Assembly: GCA_963989245.1 (NCBI GenBank)
Contig: CAXDII010000003.1
Coordinates: 1,054,001 to 1,118,000 of the forward strand
Length of the DNA stretch: 64,000 bases
DNA from: Nansenia antarctica
Taxonomy: Eukaryota > Chordata > Actinopteri > Argentiniformes > Microstomatidae
Reading direction: 5' to 3'
Both the position numbers and the translations under genes were made by a program. The notes beneath the pieces are model-generated. The model searched no databases and had not been told where the DNA came from. It saw only the letters and a program-made list of their open reading frames with translations. Below, in pieces: positions 1-10,591 of the stretch; the stretch's first letter is position 1; each line of letters starts with the position of its first letter.

Positions 1-1619
1 CCAACATCTTCAACCAGTCCCTGTCCCAGGCCGCCATCCCACCCTGCCTGAAAACCTCAACTATCATCCCAGTCCCGAAGAAAAGCACGGTGAGCTGCCT
101 AAACGACTACCGCCCGGTGGCACTCACACCAATCATCATGAAGTGCTTCGAGAAACTAGTCCGGGCCCACATAGTCACACGCCTCCCGCCCAACCTGGAT
201 CCATACCAGTTCGCCTACAGAGCCCACAGGTCCACAGAGGACGCCATCGCGACGACTCTCCACTCCACTCTATCCCACCTGGAGAGGGGAAACAGCTACG
301 CGAGACTGCTCTTTGTGGACTTCAGCTCTGCCTTCAACACCATCCTTCCAGACAGGCTAGTGACCAAACTACTAGACCTGGGACTATCACACTCTATATG
401 TGCATGGATCAAGGACTTCCTGTCTGACCGCCCCCAGAGGGTGCGGGTGGGCTCCCACACCTCCACAGCCCTCAGACTCAGCACTGGGTCCCCCCAGGGC
501 TGCGTGCTAAGCCCCATCCTCTACAACCTCTACACCTACGACTTCACCCCCGTCCACCCCAGCAACTCCATCGTAAAGTTTGCAGACGACACCACCGTGG
601 TGGGCTGCATCTCGGGGGGGGACGAGGCGGCGTACAGGGATGAGGTAGAGCAGCTGAGCAAGCTGTGCAAGGTTAACAACCTGCTGCTGAACCAGTTAAA
701 GACCCAGGAAATCATCGTGGACTTCAGGAGGAAAAAATCTGAGGTCCAGCCCCTGCTCGTCGATGGAGGGAGCGTGGAGAGAGTCTCAACCCTCCGATTC
801 CTGGGGGTGCACATACAGGATGACCTGTCCTGGAAGATCAACACAGCAGCCATCATCAAGAAGGCACAACAGCGGCTCTACTTCCTGAGAGTCCTCAGGA
901 AAGACCACATCGGACAGGAGATGCTGGTGACCTTCTACCGCTGCGCAGTGGAGAGCATCCTCACCTACTGCATCTGCGTGTGGTTCTCCAGCTGCACAGC
1001 CGCAGAGAGGAATGCGCTACAGAGAGTCGTGAGATCGGCCCAGAAGATCACCGGCGCCCCCCTCCCCTCTCTGGAAGAGCTGTACAACACACGCTGCCTC
1101 AGGAAGGCCTCCAAGATCTCCAGAGACCCATCCCACCCTGGGTACGAACACTTTGCTCGGCTGCCCTCGAACAGGCGGTTCAGGACCATGTTCGCAAGGA
1201 CAAACAGACTGAAGCTCAGCTTCTACCCCAGGGCCATCCAGGCCCTGAACACAGCAAAGACCTAGGTTCTGGGCCCTGGACAGTCTGGACAGATTGATGG
1301 CAGCTGCTGGATTGAAAAAATCAGGTGTAGTGCTGAGGCACAAATGTGTACATTTCAAGCCTGCAAACTGCGACACTTTAAATGAATGTGCAATAACACT
1401 ATGTGCAATATGACAACCCTAGTCGTCTTATCTGTACAGTATAGTATAGTGGATAGTGTACATAGCCTTTATTTATGTAAACCAGCTCCTTTCCCTTCTT
1501 GTTTTTTTTAGTTCTTTTTTTTTCTTTCCTAGCACCAGGGGAGCCACCCCTCCCAAATTTCGTTGTTTGGTACCTGTACTATAGCAATGACAATAAAGAC
1601 CATTCATTCATTCATTCAT
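1..1619 (+). mobile_element. L2/CR1-like LINE, 3' part
   Basis: Non-LTR retrotransposon cut by the window's left edge. It holds the reverse transcriptase reading frame to 1265, then a roughly 350-bp 3' UTR that ends in an AATAAA motif and repeated ATTC at about 1603-1619, the tail type of L2/CR1-like elements. A second copy of the same family lies at 54.4-55.7 kb in the same orientation, and a solo 3' UTR lies on the minus strand at 10592-10850. Family-level naming rests on RT style and tail, not on a search. Confidence 0.85.
3..1265 (+). CDS. LINE reverse transcriptase, C-terminal part
   Basis: The frame is open from base 3 to a TAG at 1263-1265, so the protein start lies outside the window. 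The translation shows the RT fingers and palm: LNDYRPVALTP, then FVDFSSAFNTI with the first catalytic aspartate, then SPQGCVLSPILY and the FADDTTVV catalytic box near nucleotides 580-605. The RT C-terminal region follows with SKTQEIIVDF-like and LRFLGVHIQDDLSW motifs. The enzyme copies its own RNA by target-primed reverse transcription. No frameshift is seen, so the copy is young or slowly decaying. The endonuclease domain is not visible here. The paralogous copy at 54.4 kb shows what lies upstream. Confidence 0.85.
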   Translation, partial: NIFNQSLSQAAIPPCLKTSTIIPVPKKSTVSCLNDYRPVALTPIIMKCFEKLVRAHIVTRLPPNLDPYQFAYRAHRSTEDAIATTLHSTLSHLERGNSYARLLFVDFSSAFNTILPDRLVTKLLDLGLSHSICAWIKDFLSDRPQRVRVGSHTSTALRLSTGSPQGCVLSPILYNLYTYDFTPVHPSNSIVKFADDTTVVGCISGGDEAAYRDEVEQLSKLCKVNNLLLNQLKTQEIIVDFRRKKSEVQPLLVDGGSVERVSTLRFLGVHIQDDLSWKINTAAIIKKAQQRLYFLRVLRKDHIGQEMLVTFYRCAVESILTYCICVWFSSCTAAERNALQRVVRSAQKITGAPLPSLEELYNTRCLRKASKISRDPSHPGYEHFARLPSNRRFRTMFARTNRLKLSFYPRAIQALNTAKT

Positions 1620-1726
1620 AATCACACACCAGTGGTGTGACCAGGTATAACCCCAAAGCATTATATTACTCTCAGCAGGATTAATGGCAGTACTCACACA
1701 GAAATTAAGTACTGCAATTGCAGACC

Positions 1727-1800
<74 letters not shown>
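1727..1800. repeat. (TAA)n microsatellite
   Basis: About 24 units of TAA/ATA with one phase slip near 1770. Confidence 0.95.
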
Positions 1801-1801
<1 letters not shown>

Positions 1802-2189
1802 CACCCACGAGTTGAGCATTGACCAATGGAATGACAGGGTACTCCGTTTAAAAAGGAGCCGCGAGCCTCACACGTAACCATAACAAAACAGCTCACCTGA
1901 CGACGAACACGCAGCTTGAGGACAACGGTAAGATCATATGAACTAGTAGTTCATACTAGTATATATTATATAGTAGTATACCAAAGTCGTTGACACTACC
2001 CTTTCATTAACCCAATAAATGATAGTCTGGCTAGCCAGCTTTTTCAGGGTTTGCTAGCTAACGTGTTAGCTTCTACCACACTAGTAAGCAGCCGTCTTGC
2101 TGGGTAGCTAGCTGGGTAGCCAGTCAGCCAACTACCAACTCTGGCTTGTTGATTTTCAACCTTTCTCTTTTCGAGAGCATTGATCATTA
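1801..2189. other. No gene seen; exon- or promoter-like segment
   Basis: No supported coding region. A GTTTAAAAAGG motif near 1848 is followed by a GC-rich stretch ending in GACAACGGTAAG near 1930, which resembles a 5' exon ending in a splice donor. The 41 bases around 1920-1960 recur almost exactly at 55713-55753, behind the second LINE copy. 2020-2140 is rich in GCTAGC-type words. Confidence 0.35.
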
Positions 2190-2290
2190 AGCAATATCAC
2201 ACGAGAGGGAGTGTGTTATACTGAATATCAGCACGACAATCACAGCCGTGATATTCAGTATAACAGCACGACCTCGAGTGTGATATTGCT
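2190..2290. repeat. Nested inverted repeat
   Basis: Arms 2190-2202 and 2278-2290 are perfect reverse complements (AGCAATATCACAC / GTGTGATATTGCT). Inside them, 2216-2230 and 2249-2263 form a second perfect 15-bp pair. The sequence can fold into a two-stage hairpin, as in a small palindromic transposon end. Confidence 0.85.
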
Positions 2291-2292
2291 TT

Positions 2293-2594
2293 TATACAAC
2301 AGTTCTACAGCGCGATTTATTAGTTAACAGTAATAAGCGACAACAGATTATGATTTGTTTGTTTATTTTATCATAAAAATAAACAAAAAATAGTTCCGCA
2401 ACTGAACTTCAAATGGACTGTTGCCTAGTAACCTGAAAACAAACAATGTAGTCTAATTAACGGTCATTTAGTAGAACACCTGTGCGGCGGAGTGATACAT
2501 ATAGTTAAAAGTCCCAGTGCTGTTATACTGTATCGTAACTCATGGAATGCCTCTCCTCCAATCAAATTACTTGGTCGGAACTAACTGTTGTATA
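2293..2594. mobile_element. Small non-autonomous DNA element
   Basis: Twelve-base terminal inverted repeats TATACAACAGTT (2293-2304) and AACTGTTGTATA (2583-2594) bound about 300 bp with no reading frame. It abuts the inverted repeat at 2190-2290 and may be one larger element with it. No target duplication was recognised, so the superfamily is open. Confidence 0.55.
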
Positions 2595-2870
2595 ATATGT
2601 AAATAACGGTAGTGAGCTTTTGTGGCTGCAACTGCTAGCGTTTGTCTGTCAGTGATGGATCTGTGGCTAGACAATCAATGTATTGCTATTGGGTAGAGTT
2701 ACTGCACACACACAAAAAAAAAGTTAATATAGATATTAGCTTCAGCCAGCTCTGTCTCAAAACGTATAAATGTCACAGCTTAGAAAGTCACACCGTAGTA
2801 ATCCTGGGAACCAGATGTACATCTGTATGTTTTGTGTACCTTAAAAGTTGTCGAAAATGGGTTTGAAATG

Positions 2871-2998
2871 GAAATTCCCAACTGCCAAGTGTGGAGTTTT
2901 GAACATTCCACCACTAGAACACACACCACTACATGAAATTCCCAACTGCCAAGTGTGGAGTTTTGAACATTCCACCACTAGAACACACACCACTACAT
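2871..2998. repeat. 64-bp tandem duplication
   Basis: Two identical adjacent 64-bp units, 2871-2934 and 2935-2998. Identity looks complete, so the duplication is recent. 2595-2870 and 2999-3430 hold nothing else recognisable except a degraded core of the short fish repeat (CATTCAGCAGACGC) near 3410. Confidence 0.95.
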
Positions 2999-3440
2999 GA
3001 TTGAAAGCCTCATCGCGTAGAAACGGTCACTCTCTGCGTATGTGGCTGAACATGACCACTGCCCTCAGCTGCCGACTGTCTGCATGATCAGCCATCTCCT
3101 ACCTTCCTCCCAGGTCTCCTTCAACAGTACATCCTCTTGATAATAGCACTTTTGGATTTGGAAAAAAAACATTTTAGCCATCAGAGATAGATAGAATAAA
3201 TACTGAGAGGACATGATGCTCAGGACATATTACTTATTAAATTGGTCTTCATGTAAAACATCAGATTTGGGTTGTAGATTTATCATGCATCACACGTTTT
3301 GTTTTTTGCTTGTTTTTTTGCAAGCTTTATAAATGAGGCCCCTGATGCCCATTAGAATACTCTGATACCCAATTCAGATTTGATCTGAGATTTATATTTA
3401 CATTTCTGACATTCAGCAGACGCTTTTTTATTTATTTATT

Positions 3441-3905
3441 ATGATCTGTAAAGGCAAGGAAGAGCTGGAGGCCATGCTGGAGTCCAAAGGCGACCAGGTG
3501 GACCTGTTCTCCCTCGCCCAGGAGGACGAAAGGTGGCACAGCTCAACAAGGCCCTGCTGGACTTTGACTCCCGGGTGGGGCCTGGCAAGCTGCACCCCAA
3601 GCACCGGCTCATCCCCGACTGTGGCCGCAGCACCAAGATGCCCATGTATCAGCTGTCACTGACCATCAAGATGACCATGTATCAGCTGTCACTGACCATC
3701 AAGATGCCCATGTATCAGCTGTCACTGACCATCAAGATGCCCATGTATCAGCTGTCACTGACCATCAAGACGCCCGTGGTGTTTGACAAGCTACACTCAG
3801 AGGCGTGGAGCATCAGTGCCAAGCTGCACTGGTTCGTCTTTGGGCATGCGCCCCAGGACCCGCGGGAGAAGTTTGAGATCTACTACAAGCTCTTGCCAAG
3901 CTGCA
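3441..3905 (+). pseudogene. Unrecognised coding fragment with 11-residue repeats
   Basis: Two overlapping frames look protein-like: 3441-3560, then from 3533 a frame open past 3900 that reads through LDFDSRVGPGKLHPKHRL and KLHWFVFGHAPQDPREKF. A 33-bp unit is repeated four times at 3635-3766, giving MPMYQLSLTIK and variants. The frame changes again at about 3900, where the next reading frame begins. I do not recognise the family. The codon style and internal amplification suggest a captured exon inside or beside the hAT-like gene that follows. It could be the N-terminal part of that gene after frameshifts. Confidence 0.4.
3635..3766. repeat. 33-bp tandem repeat, four units
   Basis: Four head-to-tail 33-bp units with only one or two differences. 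The length is a multiple of three, so the reading frame is kept. Confidence 0.9.
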
Positions 3906-3909
3906 ATCA

Positions 3910-5945
3910 ATGTACACCTTCTCAGAGAGGACGTTTGAGAGCATTCAGTCAAGCCCTTTCTCCATCAACCTGGATAAGAGCACATCAAGCTCCAATAAGA
4001 AGGTGCTGTCAATCCTTGTTGGTTACTTTAATCAGGAGCTGAAGCATGTGGTCGTCGAGCACCTTGGCTCCATTGAAGTACTAAAGGGCACTGCTGAACA
4101 TCTGGAAAAGGCCCTAGTGACCTTTTTCAAGGAACACACAATTCCATTTACTAACATGGTTAGCATGATGATGGACTCCTGCAACGTCATGCGAGGGAGT
4201 AAGTCCGGGCTGGAGACCAGGATAAGGTCCAAGTACTGTCAGAACCTCCTAGATGTTGATGGAGATTCCTGCCACCACATCCACAATGCCGGCAAAATTG
4301 GAGATATACAAGATCCACAGTGATATAGTGGAGATATACAAGGACCACAGTGTTGGTGAGCGGGCAAAGGCCAGGATACAATTTTTCCACCAGGACCCCC
4401 CCAAAAATTATTTAAATTAATCTAATATTGTAAAGGGGAGCCTCAGCCGCCAACAATCTTATGTGATTAATCCTCTTGTATACTGTATGTAGCCCAAAAT
4501 ACATATTGTATTTAATCTCTCTCTTCCAGGAATGACGCAAGTTGGGAAGGACAGGAAAGAAAGGGTGTGGAAGAAGCTCTGGTTTGAGAGTCGCAACACA
4601 GACCTCCAGCTGAGCATTTACCTCGGCGTCCTTCAGATCATGAAGGAGTATGTTACGGTGTTCCAGGTGTGTGTTTTCACACTAATGAATTAGTGAATTA
4701 TCAATCTCTGATAGATAAACTAAATAGGCCTATCCTTGTATGCTCTCATCAGTTAGATTGTGATATAAACAGACCCTCAACTGCATGTCTGTGTATGGTA
4801 ATAGAATTGTTGTAGCATTTTATAATAATGCCATTATTCACAGGGCAGCCAAACCCTTGTCCACAAGCTGCATGACAAGCAGCTTGAAGTTGTGAAAACC
4901 TTCATGGGGTGCTTTATCAAGGCTGAGAATCTGCATACCACCCCAAAGAATATCATGGAGTTGGATTTCAACGACAAAATGCTGCCTCTCTGTGAGCTGT
5001 ATGTCGGACAGGTGGCGGACAAACTGAAGGCAGGAAATCCACGTAATCAGGTTAGTAAATGTATTAAAAACGGCAAATCAAACATTTATACATTTCTCCA
5101 GGTAAAATGATTTAATTGCAATCGTTTTAATGTTTTACAGAGTGTGCTGCAGTTTCTCGAAACAGTGAAGACTGCATACATGTCGACAGCAGCCTATATG
5201 CAGAAAAAGCTGCCACTGGACAGCAGGACCCTGCAGTCACTGTCTGCCTTGGACCCATTGGTGAGGGGACACTCAGAGACGGGCATCCTCCTGAAGTGGC
5301 TGGCAGGGATGATGAGCCACTTGGTGCCACACCCCAATTTGACGTGCCACTGAAAGTTGTCAAATTCAGCACAAATTCCACCCTTCCCCTGTACACTGAT
5401 GGGGACAACATGGTTAACTGGTGGGCAAATGTCATTGACACTGGAAGGTACCCAGGCCTCAACCATGTGGTTCGAGCAGCGCTCTCCATTTTCCAAGGAC
5501 CAATGGTGGAGTCATCGTTCAGTGCCATGGGAGATATTATTGACTGCAAAAGCACCAGAATGAGCATGGACACCTTTAGGGACAACCAATCCAGACAACC
5601 AAGTATGCCCTCAGGTCCAGGGGTCAGACAGCAATACAGATGTTCAGGAGAGAGGATGTCAAGTTCTCAAAGGTAGACAAGGTCCTATGCAGGAATATCC
5701 ACACTGCAGGCTCAAAAGACAAGGCTCGCAGACAACAGGCCCTGTTGAAGACAAAAGGGAGGCAGGAAGAGTTTGGTTGCCAGCCAACAACCAGTGCTGC
5801 ACAAAGCAGGAAGACTGCAGTGGAGGATGACAGGCAAGCCACAGTGAGGCACATGGCTGCTCAAAAAAGAAAAAAAAGCACTGGAAGTGCTGGTACAGGC
5901 AAAGAAGGCAAAAAAGCACAAGTGATGTGCTTGGTGGGATGGACT
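3910..5945 (+). pseudogene. Decayed hAT-like transposase gene with introns
   Basis: Coding blocks lie at 3910-4310, about 4531-4666, 4844-5049 and 5141-5940, separated by stretches with proper splice signals (acceptors TCTTCCAG near 4530, ATTCACAG near 4843, TTTTACAG near 5140; donor at 5050). The first block has SINLDKSTSSSNKK followed by LVGYFNQELKH and MVSMMMDSCNVMRG, the style of hAT RNase H-like transposases. The last block has VRAALSIFQGPMVESSFSAM, like the hAT C-terminal dimerisation region. Two frame changes, near 5330 and near 5595, and a stop after 4310 show decay. The tail is rich in lysine. Known hAT transposases cut and paste DNA; this copy is unlikely to be active. A domesticated host gene is the alternative. 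Confidence 0.6.
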
Positions 5946-5978
5946 TCATCAGAATTGGTTTTATTTGTTCAAAAATAA

Positions 5979-7267
5979 ATGTTCAAAATATATTTACAGA
6001 TCATCTTCTCCTCTTTCATTTGGGAGAGTAAGTCACCAAGGATTAGCCAACAAGTTTTACAACTTCCATATAATGATGGTGGCTTAAACCTACCGAACCT
6101 TAACATTTACTTTCTGGCTGCCCAACTTACCCAGATTAGGCAGTGGTTCTCTAGCTCATCTAGCGCATGGTCAAGACTGGAATCTTATGACATTCTTCCA
6201 TATGAACTGAGATACCTGCCTTATATTGGTTTACAACAGGTTAAAAAAATCACAAATAATCCTATTATTATTAACAGTTTACTAATATGGAAGAACTCCC
6301 ATAAACGTATGGTCACAAGGAACACCTTTCGCCCTATACTCCTATCTGGAGAAACCCCAATTTTACATCTTGTTTTAATGATGACACCTTCAAGTCTTGG
6401 TACGACAAGGGGATAAGGGAAATAACACATCTTTACGACAGTGGTACATTTGTTTCTTTCCTTCAGTTAAAGTCAAAATATAATTTATCTTCCACACATT
6501 TATTTCGATTTTTTCAAATCTGCCATATGATACAGACAACTCAAGGCACTCTTGAAGAACCCAAGCCCTCCAAAATAGAAGGCCTTATCAATAAGGAGGT
6601 TCAAAGTTCTAAATGTATTTCTCAAGTTTATTTATCTCTGCTTGAATGCTTGTCTACAAGTACAGATGCTACGAGGTGTAAATGGGAAAAGGATTTAGAC
6701 ATGGATATAAGTAAAGATGACTGGTCTTTCTTTTGTCTTAAAGTTCATAAATGTTCTTACAATATGAGGCACAAACTCCTTCTTTTTAAAATTTTGCATA
6801 GAACTTATTATACACCTGCAAAACTTTATAAAATGAATAATGAAATGTCCTTTTTGTGCTGGCGCTGCAAAAAACAGAAAGGGGACTTTTACCATATGTT
6901 TTGGTCATGTAATTTGTTGTTAACATTTTGGAACTTTGTAATTGACACGATAGCATTATGTTTAAATATTCACATTGCAAAATCATCTCGCTTGTGTCTT
7001 TTAGGCACAATCAATATGGATCCTTGGAATGAATTTCCAAAAATATATATTGATCTTGCTTTGATTGCTGCAAAGAAGTGTATTGCAATCCATTGGAAAT
7101 CCGATTACTCTCCTACAATATCACATTGGTTAAATGAAATCTCTAGCTACATTCCATTAGATAAAATATACTATAATATAAGACATAAGAGTCAGGACTT
7201 TGTAAAAATATGGCAACCACATATAGATTTTATGGCAAGAAGGGCAGCTTCAGGTACTATTGTTTGA
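5979..7267 (+). pseudogene. L1 ORF2 C-terminal region, frameshifted
   Basis: 5979-6416 reads through LQLPYNDGGLNLPNLNIYF and AAQLTQIRQWF, typical of the region after the L1 reverse transcriptase. The frame breaks at about 6416-6527 and resumes to 7267. The second part contains a cysteine-rich motif (CWRCKKQKGDFYHMFWSC near 6860-6912) like the CCHC zinc knuckle at the L1 ORF2 C-terminus. No endonuclease or RT catalytic box is present. Confidence 0.8.
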
Positions 7268-7557
7268 TGGACAGTGTTTCTTGTAGGGATGCACGGTGAT
7301 GTGAATTGCTGTTAATATCATAGCGCATCCCTAATGAATGTATTATTGTGTGTGTGTGTGTGTGTGTGTGTATGTAGGCATGTGTGTTTTGTCTTATTAT
7401 TATTATATTTTTGTTGTGTTGTCGTTGGGCGTTGCCGCACAATGGTGGGTGGGGGGGGGGGATACAAGGGGGCGGGGAAACAAGAAAAAATGTGTTCAAT
7501 TATATTGTAAAAATGTTTGAATCTTTGAAAAAAAAAAAAAGAAGAAAAAAAAAGAAG
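5979..7557 (+). mobile_element. 5'-truncated L1-like LINE
   Basis: C-terminal part of an L1-type ORF2, a 3' UTR with a (GT)n tract (7343-7374), and a terminal A-rich run at 7527-7557. The 5' end is cut near 5980, as expected for incomplete reverse transcription. The poly(A) tract ends directly against the hltf fragment. Confidence 0.85.
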
Positions 7558-7559
7558 AG

Positions 7560-7917
7560 GCGGCCCCAGGTCATCCAGGAGTTCCAGAGCCCCGCTCCTG
7601 ACGGCCCCACGATCATGCTGCTGTCACTCAAAGCTGGCGGGGTGGGACTCAACCTGACAGCCGCCTCCCGTGTTTTCCTCATGGATCCAGCGTGGAACCC
7701 TGCAGCAGAGGACCAGTGTGTGGATCGCTGTCACCGCCTGGGCCAGAAGAGAGAAGCCTTCATCACCAAGTTCATCGTGAAGGACTCTGTGGAGGAGAAC
7801 ATGGTGAAGATTCAGAGGCAGAAGCAGGATCTGGTGGACAAGGCTTTCGGCTCCAAGAACCCCACCGACAAGAAGGCGTCACGCATTAATGAAATAAAAG
7901 CCCACATGGAGCTGTAG
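7560..7917 (+). pseudogene. hltf: hltf C-terminal fragment (SNF2 helicase end)
   Basis: The reading frame gives the last part of a SWI2/SNF2 helicase C-terminal lobe: PTIMLLSLKAGGVGLNLTAA, then FLMDPAWNPAAEDQC and DRCHRLGQKREAFITKF (SNF2 motif VI), ending in KINEI-like residues and a TAG at 7915. This matches the carboxyl end of helicase-like transcription factor, a RAD5-type ubiquitin ligase and translocase acting at stalled replication forks. Only about 115 codons are present, with no intron. It starts straight after the L1 poly(A) run, with a possible splice acceptor (GGCCCCAG) at 7564-7571. It is either the terminal exon of a gene whose other exons lie far upstream, or a 5'-truncated retrocopy. 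The family call is firm; the status is not. Confidence 0.75.
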
Positions 7918-8200
7918 ACGTCCCTACGTATGGGAACCTTGTTAAGAAATTCCCATTTTGAAGTTTAGTTTTGATACTGTTTGTTGTGGAATGTTCTCTC
8001 AGCACATAGTCCATCGTTACATTCCCACTCACCACACTGCCCTTGGTTAACAAGTCTCATGATACATTTACATTTTTGGGCATTTAACAGATGCCTTTAT
8101 CCAAAGCGACTTTTCTTTTTGGGGATTGATGTGTGGTTTCATGTATGTGGGAATAAATGTTTTAAGTGACAAACCAAAAAAACAAAAACAAACAAAATAT
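7918..8200 (+). other. hltf 3' UTR with A-rich end
   Basis: An untranslated stretch with an AATAAA at about 8151, followed within 20 bases by an A-rich tract (8174-8200). This fits either a genuine cleavage site in AT-rich DNA or a retrocopy tail. A short fish repeat core lies inside at 8063-8112. Confidence 0.5.
8063..8112 (+). repeat. Short conserved fish repeat core
   Basis: TTTACATTTTTGGGCATTTA followed by a degenerate AGACGCCTTTATCC and AAGCGACTT. Further copies lie at 50165-50233 (good), 38903-38936 and near 3410 (partial). The element spreads across many fish genomes; its exact class is not decided here. Confidence 0.7.
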
Positions 8201-8930
8201 ATTTACAAAATAAATACATCTTTCTTCTAATTCTAATAGATGCGTTTTCATTATTGTTACCGCTGCTTCATAGGTCTGAATAACACTGACAGGCTTTATA
8301 TGTGTCCCTTGAACAGAGCTTGTATAGAAAAATGATAGCATGCATCATAGGAAGGTGCCTGGGCGCCGCGCAATGATAATTTCCGTCGTTTTCAGTGAAA
8401 ATAATTTTGTCACCTTTTTGGGCCAGCACCCCTGCATTCCCCAAAAATGTGATAGAAATGAGCCATTGAATTGTTGCACTCTCTCCAGCAATTCCCAGTT
8501 CCCGGTGTACCATTCTGTAAGTATTTTCTTCGTGGGGTAATAAAAAACCTAATAATGTTCTTCCATGAAAATCCTCTCCATTGTCCAGAGCTAGAGGTGG
8601 TGGATTGTATTTTACATATGTTCAACCATTCTTCCTCAGTTAGGACTATGTTTGCTTCCTTCTCCCACTTATCCCTAACATATAAGGTGGAGTGATTCTT
8701 GGTGGACTGTATACTCTTCTGTATAATTCTTGACACCAGTTTCTTGTGGGTGTTGCCCTTATACGCATCAATAAAAATGTTGACGAGACTCATTTCAGAA
8801 ACCTCATTATTCTTTATATTCTTATAGAAGTAGTAATGCCTCAGTTGTAAATACCTGTAGAAATCTTGTTTCTCTAGGTTGTGATTATCAATAAGTTATT
8901 GAAAGGCCTGTATTGGATGAAATTAGGTAG
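8190..8930 (-). mobile_element. L1-like LINE fragment, minus strand
   Basis: The minus-strand frame 8793-8410 reads through KLVSRIIQKSIQSTKNHS, RDKWEKEANIVLTEEEW and ends in FYHIFGECR, the region before the L1 ORF2 zinc knuckle. Flanking sequence to 8930 carries related broken frames. No poly(A) is evident at the left end. Confidence 0.7.
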
Positions 8931-9110
8931 GGATGTCCCGATCCCATTTTTTCACTACCGATACCTGGGCTTCAGGTATCTGCGATACCGATATCAATCC
9001 GATATTTGTATTTATTGTTTTACTCCTGAATAATAACAAATACTTCCCCAGTATAGTCCACAACATTTGGCTATTAAAGACTGCCAGCCTTTATTCAAGA
9101 AACAAAAACA
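8931..9110 (+). mobile_element. hAT-type MITE, left end only
   Basis: Begins TAGGGATGTCCCGATCC, the same terminal repeat as the complete copy at 24223-24847, and shares the internal GATATTTGTAT and AAAGACTGCCAGCC words. No matching right end is seen, so the copy is truncated. The following 9111-9445 has no recognisable feature. Confidence 0.75.
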
Positions 9111-9447
9111 GTACTCACTGAGTCTGTTACTCACTACTCAGTAACCAACTGGTTTGGGGAACGCCTCCTGCGTGTCCTCATCAGAAACTGAATTACACTG
9201 CGCCAGCCCATTGGCTGGCCCAGGCGACGCTTGTGTCACGAGGGACGGGACCCTCCGCCTATATAACACGTACACACGGCATTCAAAAGCCTTTGCTGTC
9301 TTCTCACTGGAGCTGTGCGGGTGGCTAGAGCTAAACAGTCCACAGATACGAGCGACCACAACACACACACACTGTATGGAAAGTTTGAGCGGCAGTGACG
9401 GCCGCGCGCTGCACTTTATTCCTGATTATTTTGAACGTCTCGCTCAG

Positions 9448-9655
9448 CCCGTCAGTGACGGTGCAGTGTGTGTGTGTGTTAGCCCGTCAGTGACGGTGCA
9501 GTGTGTGTGTGTGTGTGTTAGCCCGTCAGTGACGGTGCAGTGTGTGTGTGTTAGCCCGTCAGTGACGGTGCAGTGTGTGTGTGTTAGCCCGTCAGTGACG
9601 GTGCAGTGTGTGTGTGTTAGCCCGTCAGTGACGGTGCAATGTGTGTGTGTTAGCC
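9448..9655. repeat. Minisatellite with GT core, six units
   Basis: Units of about 33-39 bp, each with AGCCCGTCAGTGACGGTGCA followed by (GT)4-7. The embedded GTCAGTGAC is a near palindrome. Open frames run through both strands as a result of the repeat and are not genes. Confidence 0.9.
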
Positions 9656-9744
9656 CTGCTGAGCCGTGCTGTACATTAACAAACACGTTTGTACAGCTGT
9701 TCCTTTGTGTCGACCTCCCTCTGTGCCTAGAGACTCTTACACTA

Positions 9745-10256
9745 ACGTTACCACCAGGTGCTAGCTAGCTACGGTAGCTAACGTTACCACCAGGTGCTGG
9801 CTAGCTACGGTGGCTAACGTTACCACCAGGTGCTAGCTAACTAAGGTAGCTAATGTTACCACCAGGTGCTAGTTAACTAAGGTAGCTAATGTTACCACCA
9901 GGTGCTGGCTAGCTACGGTGGCTAACGTTACCACCAGGTGCTAGCTAACTAAGGTAGCTAATGTTACCACCAGGTGCTAGCTAGCTACGGTAGCTAATGT
10001 TACCACCAGGTGCTAGCTAGCTACGGTAGCTAACGTTACCACCAGGTGCCGGCCAGCTACGGTAGCTAATGTTACCACCAGGTGCTAGCTAGCTACGGTA
10101 GCTAATGTTACCACCAGGTGCTAGCTAGCTACGGTAGCTAATGTTACCACCAGGTGCTAGCTAGCTACGGTAGCTAACGTTACCACCAGGTGCCGGCCAG
10201 CTACGGTAGCTAATGTTACCACCAGGTGCTAGCTAGCTACGGTAGCTAACGTTACC
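9745..10256. repeat. 36-bp minisatellite, about 14 units
   Basis: Unit of the form GTTACCACCAGGTGCTAGCT followed by AGCTACGGTAGCTAAC. Variants (GCTAACT, GCCGGCC, TAATG for TAACG) are distributed in blocks, so higher-order copies were duplicated together. Each unit has GCTAGCTAGC-type self-complementary words. Confidence 0.95.
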
Positions 10257-10591
10257 GATGCATCATCAGACAGAAATGAGCAACTGCGACTCCGCTGGCC
10301 GAAGGGTGAAAGAGGAGAAACGCTTTGAAATGGATACCATTTCCACCGACATAAGAAATATTGCCTCTCACGTAGGCTATTATGAAGGAGTGCACACAAA
10401 GGATACGTGCACACTGCACATATCGTATTCGTCCATGTGCTATACGCATCACACTATATACATATATATTTACTGTTCATATCATATTGATATTCATGCA
10501 AATATATTTACTTTTTACATTCATATTCATTGCATGTATAGCGCGAGGTTGACCACCGTCCGCATTGACTTCACAGTAATGTATGTCTTTG

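Noticed and set aside
9444..9768. Open frames on both strands through the GT-rich repeat
   Set aside because: They arise from stop-free tandem units; the peptides are only repeated THTHC- or CVCVSPSV-like strings.
9745..10256. CRISPR-like array of regular repeats
   Set aside because: No unique spacers; units are contiguous variants of one sequence in eukaryotic DNA.
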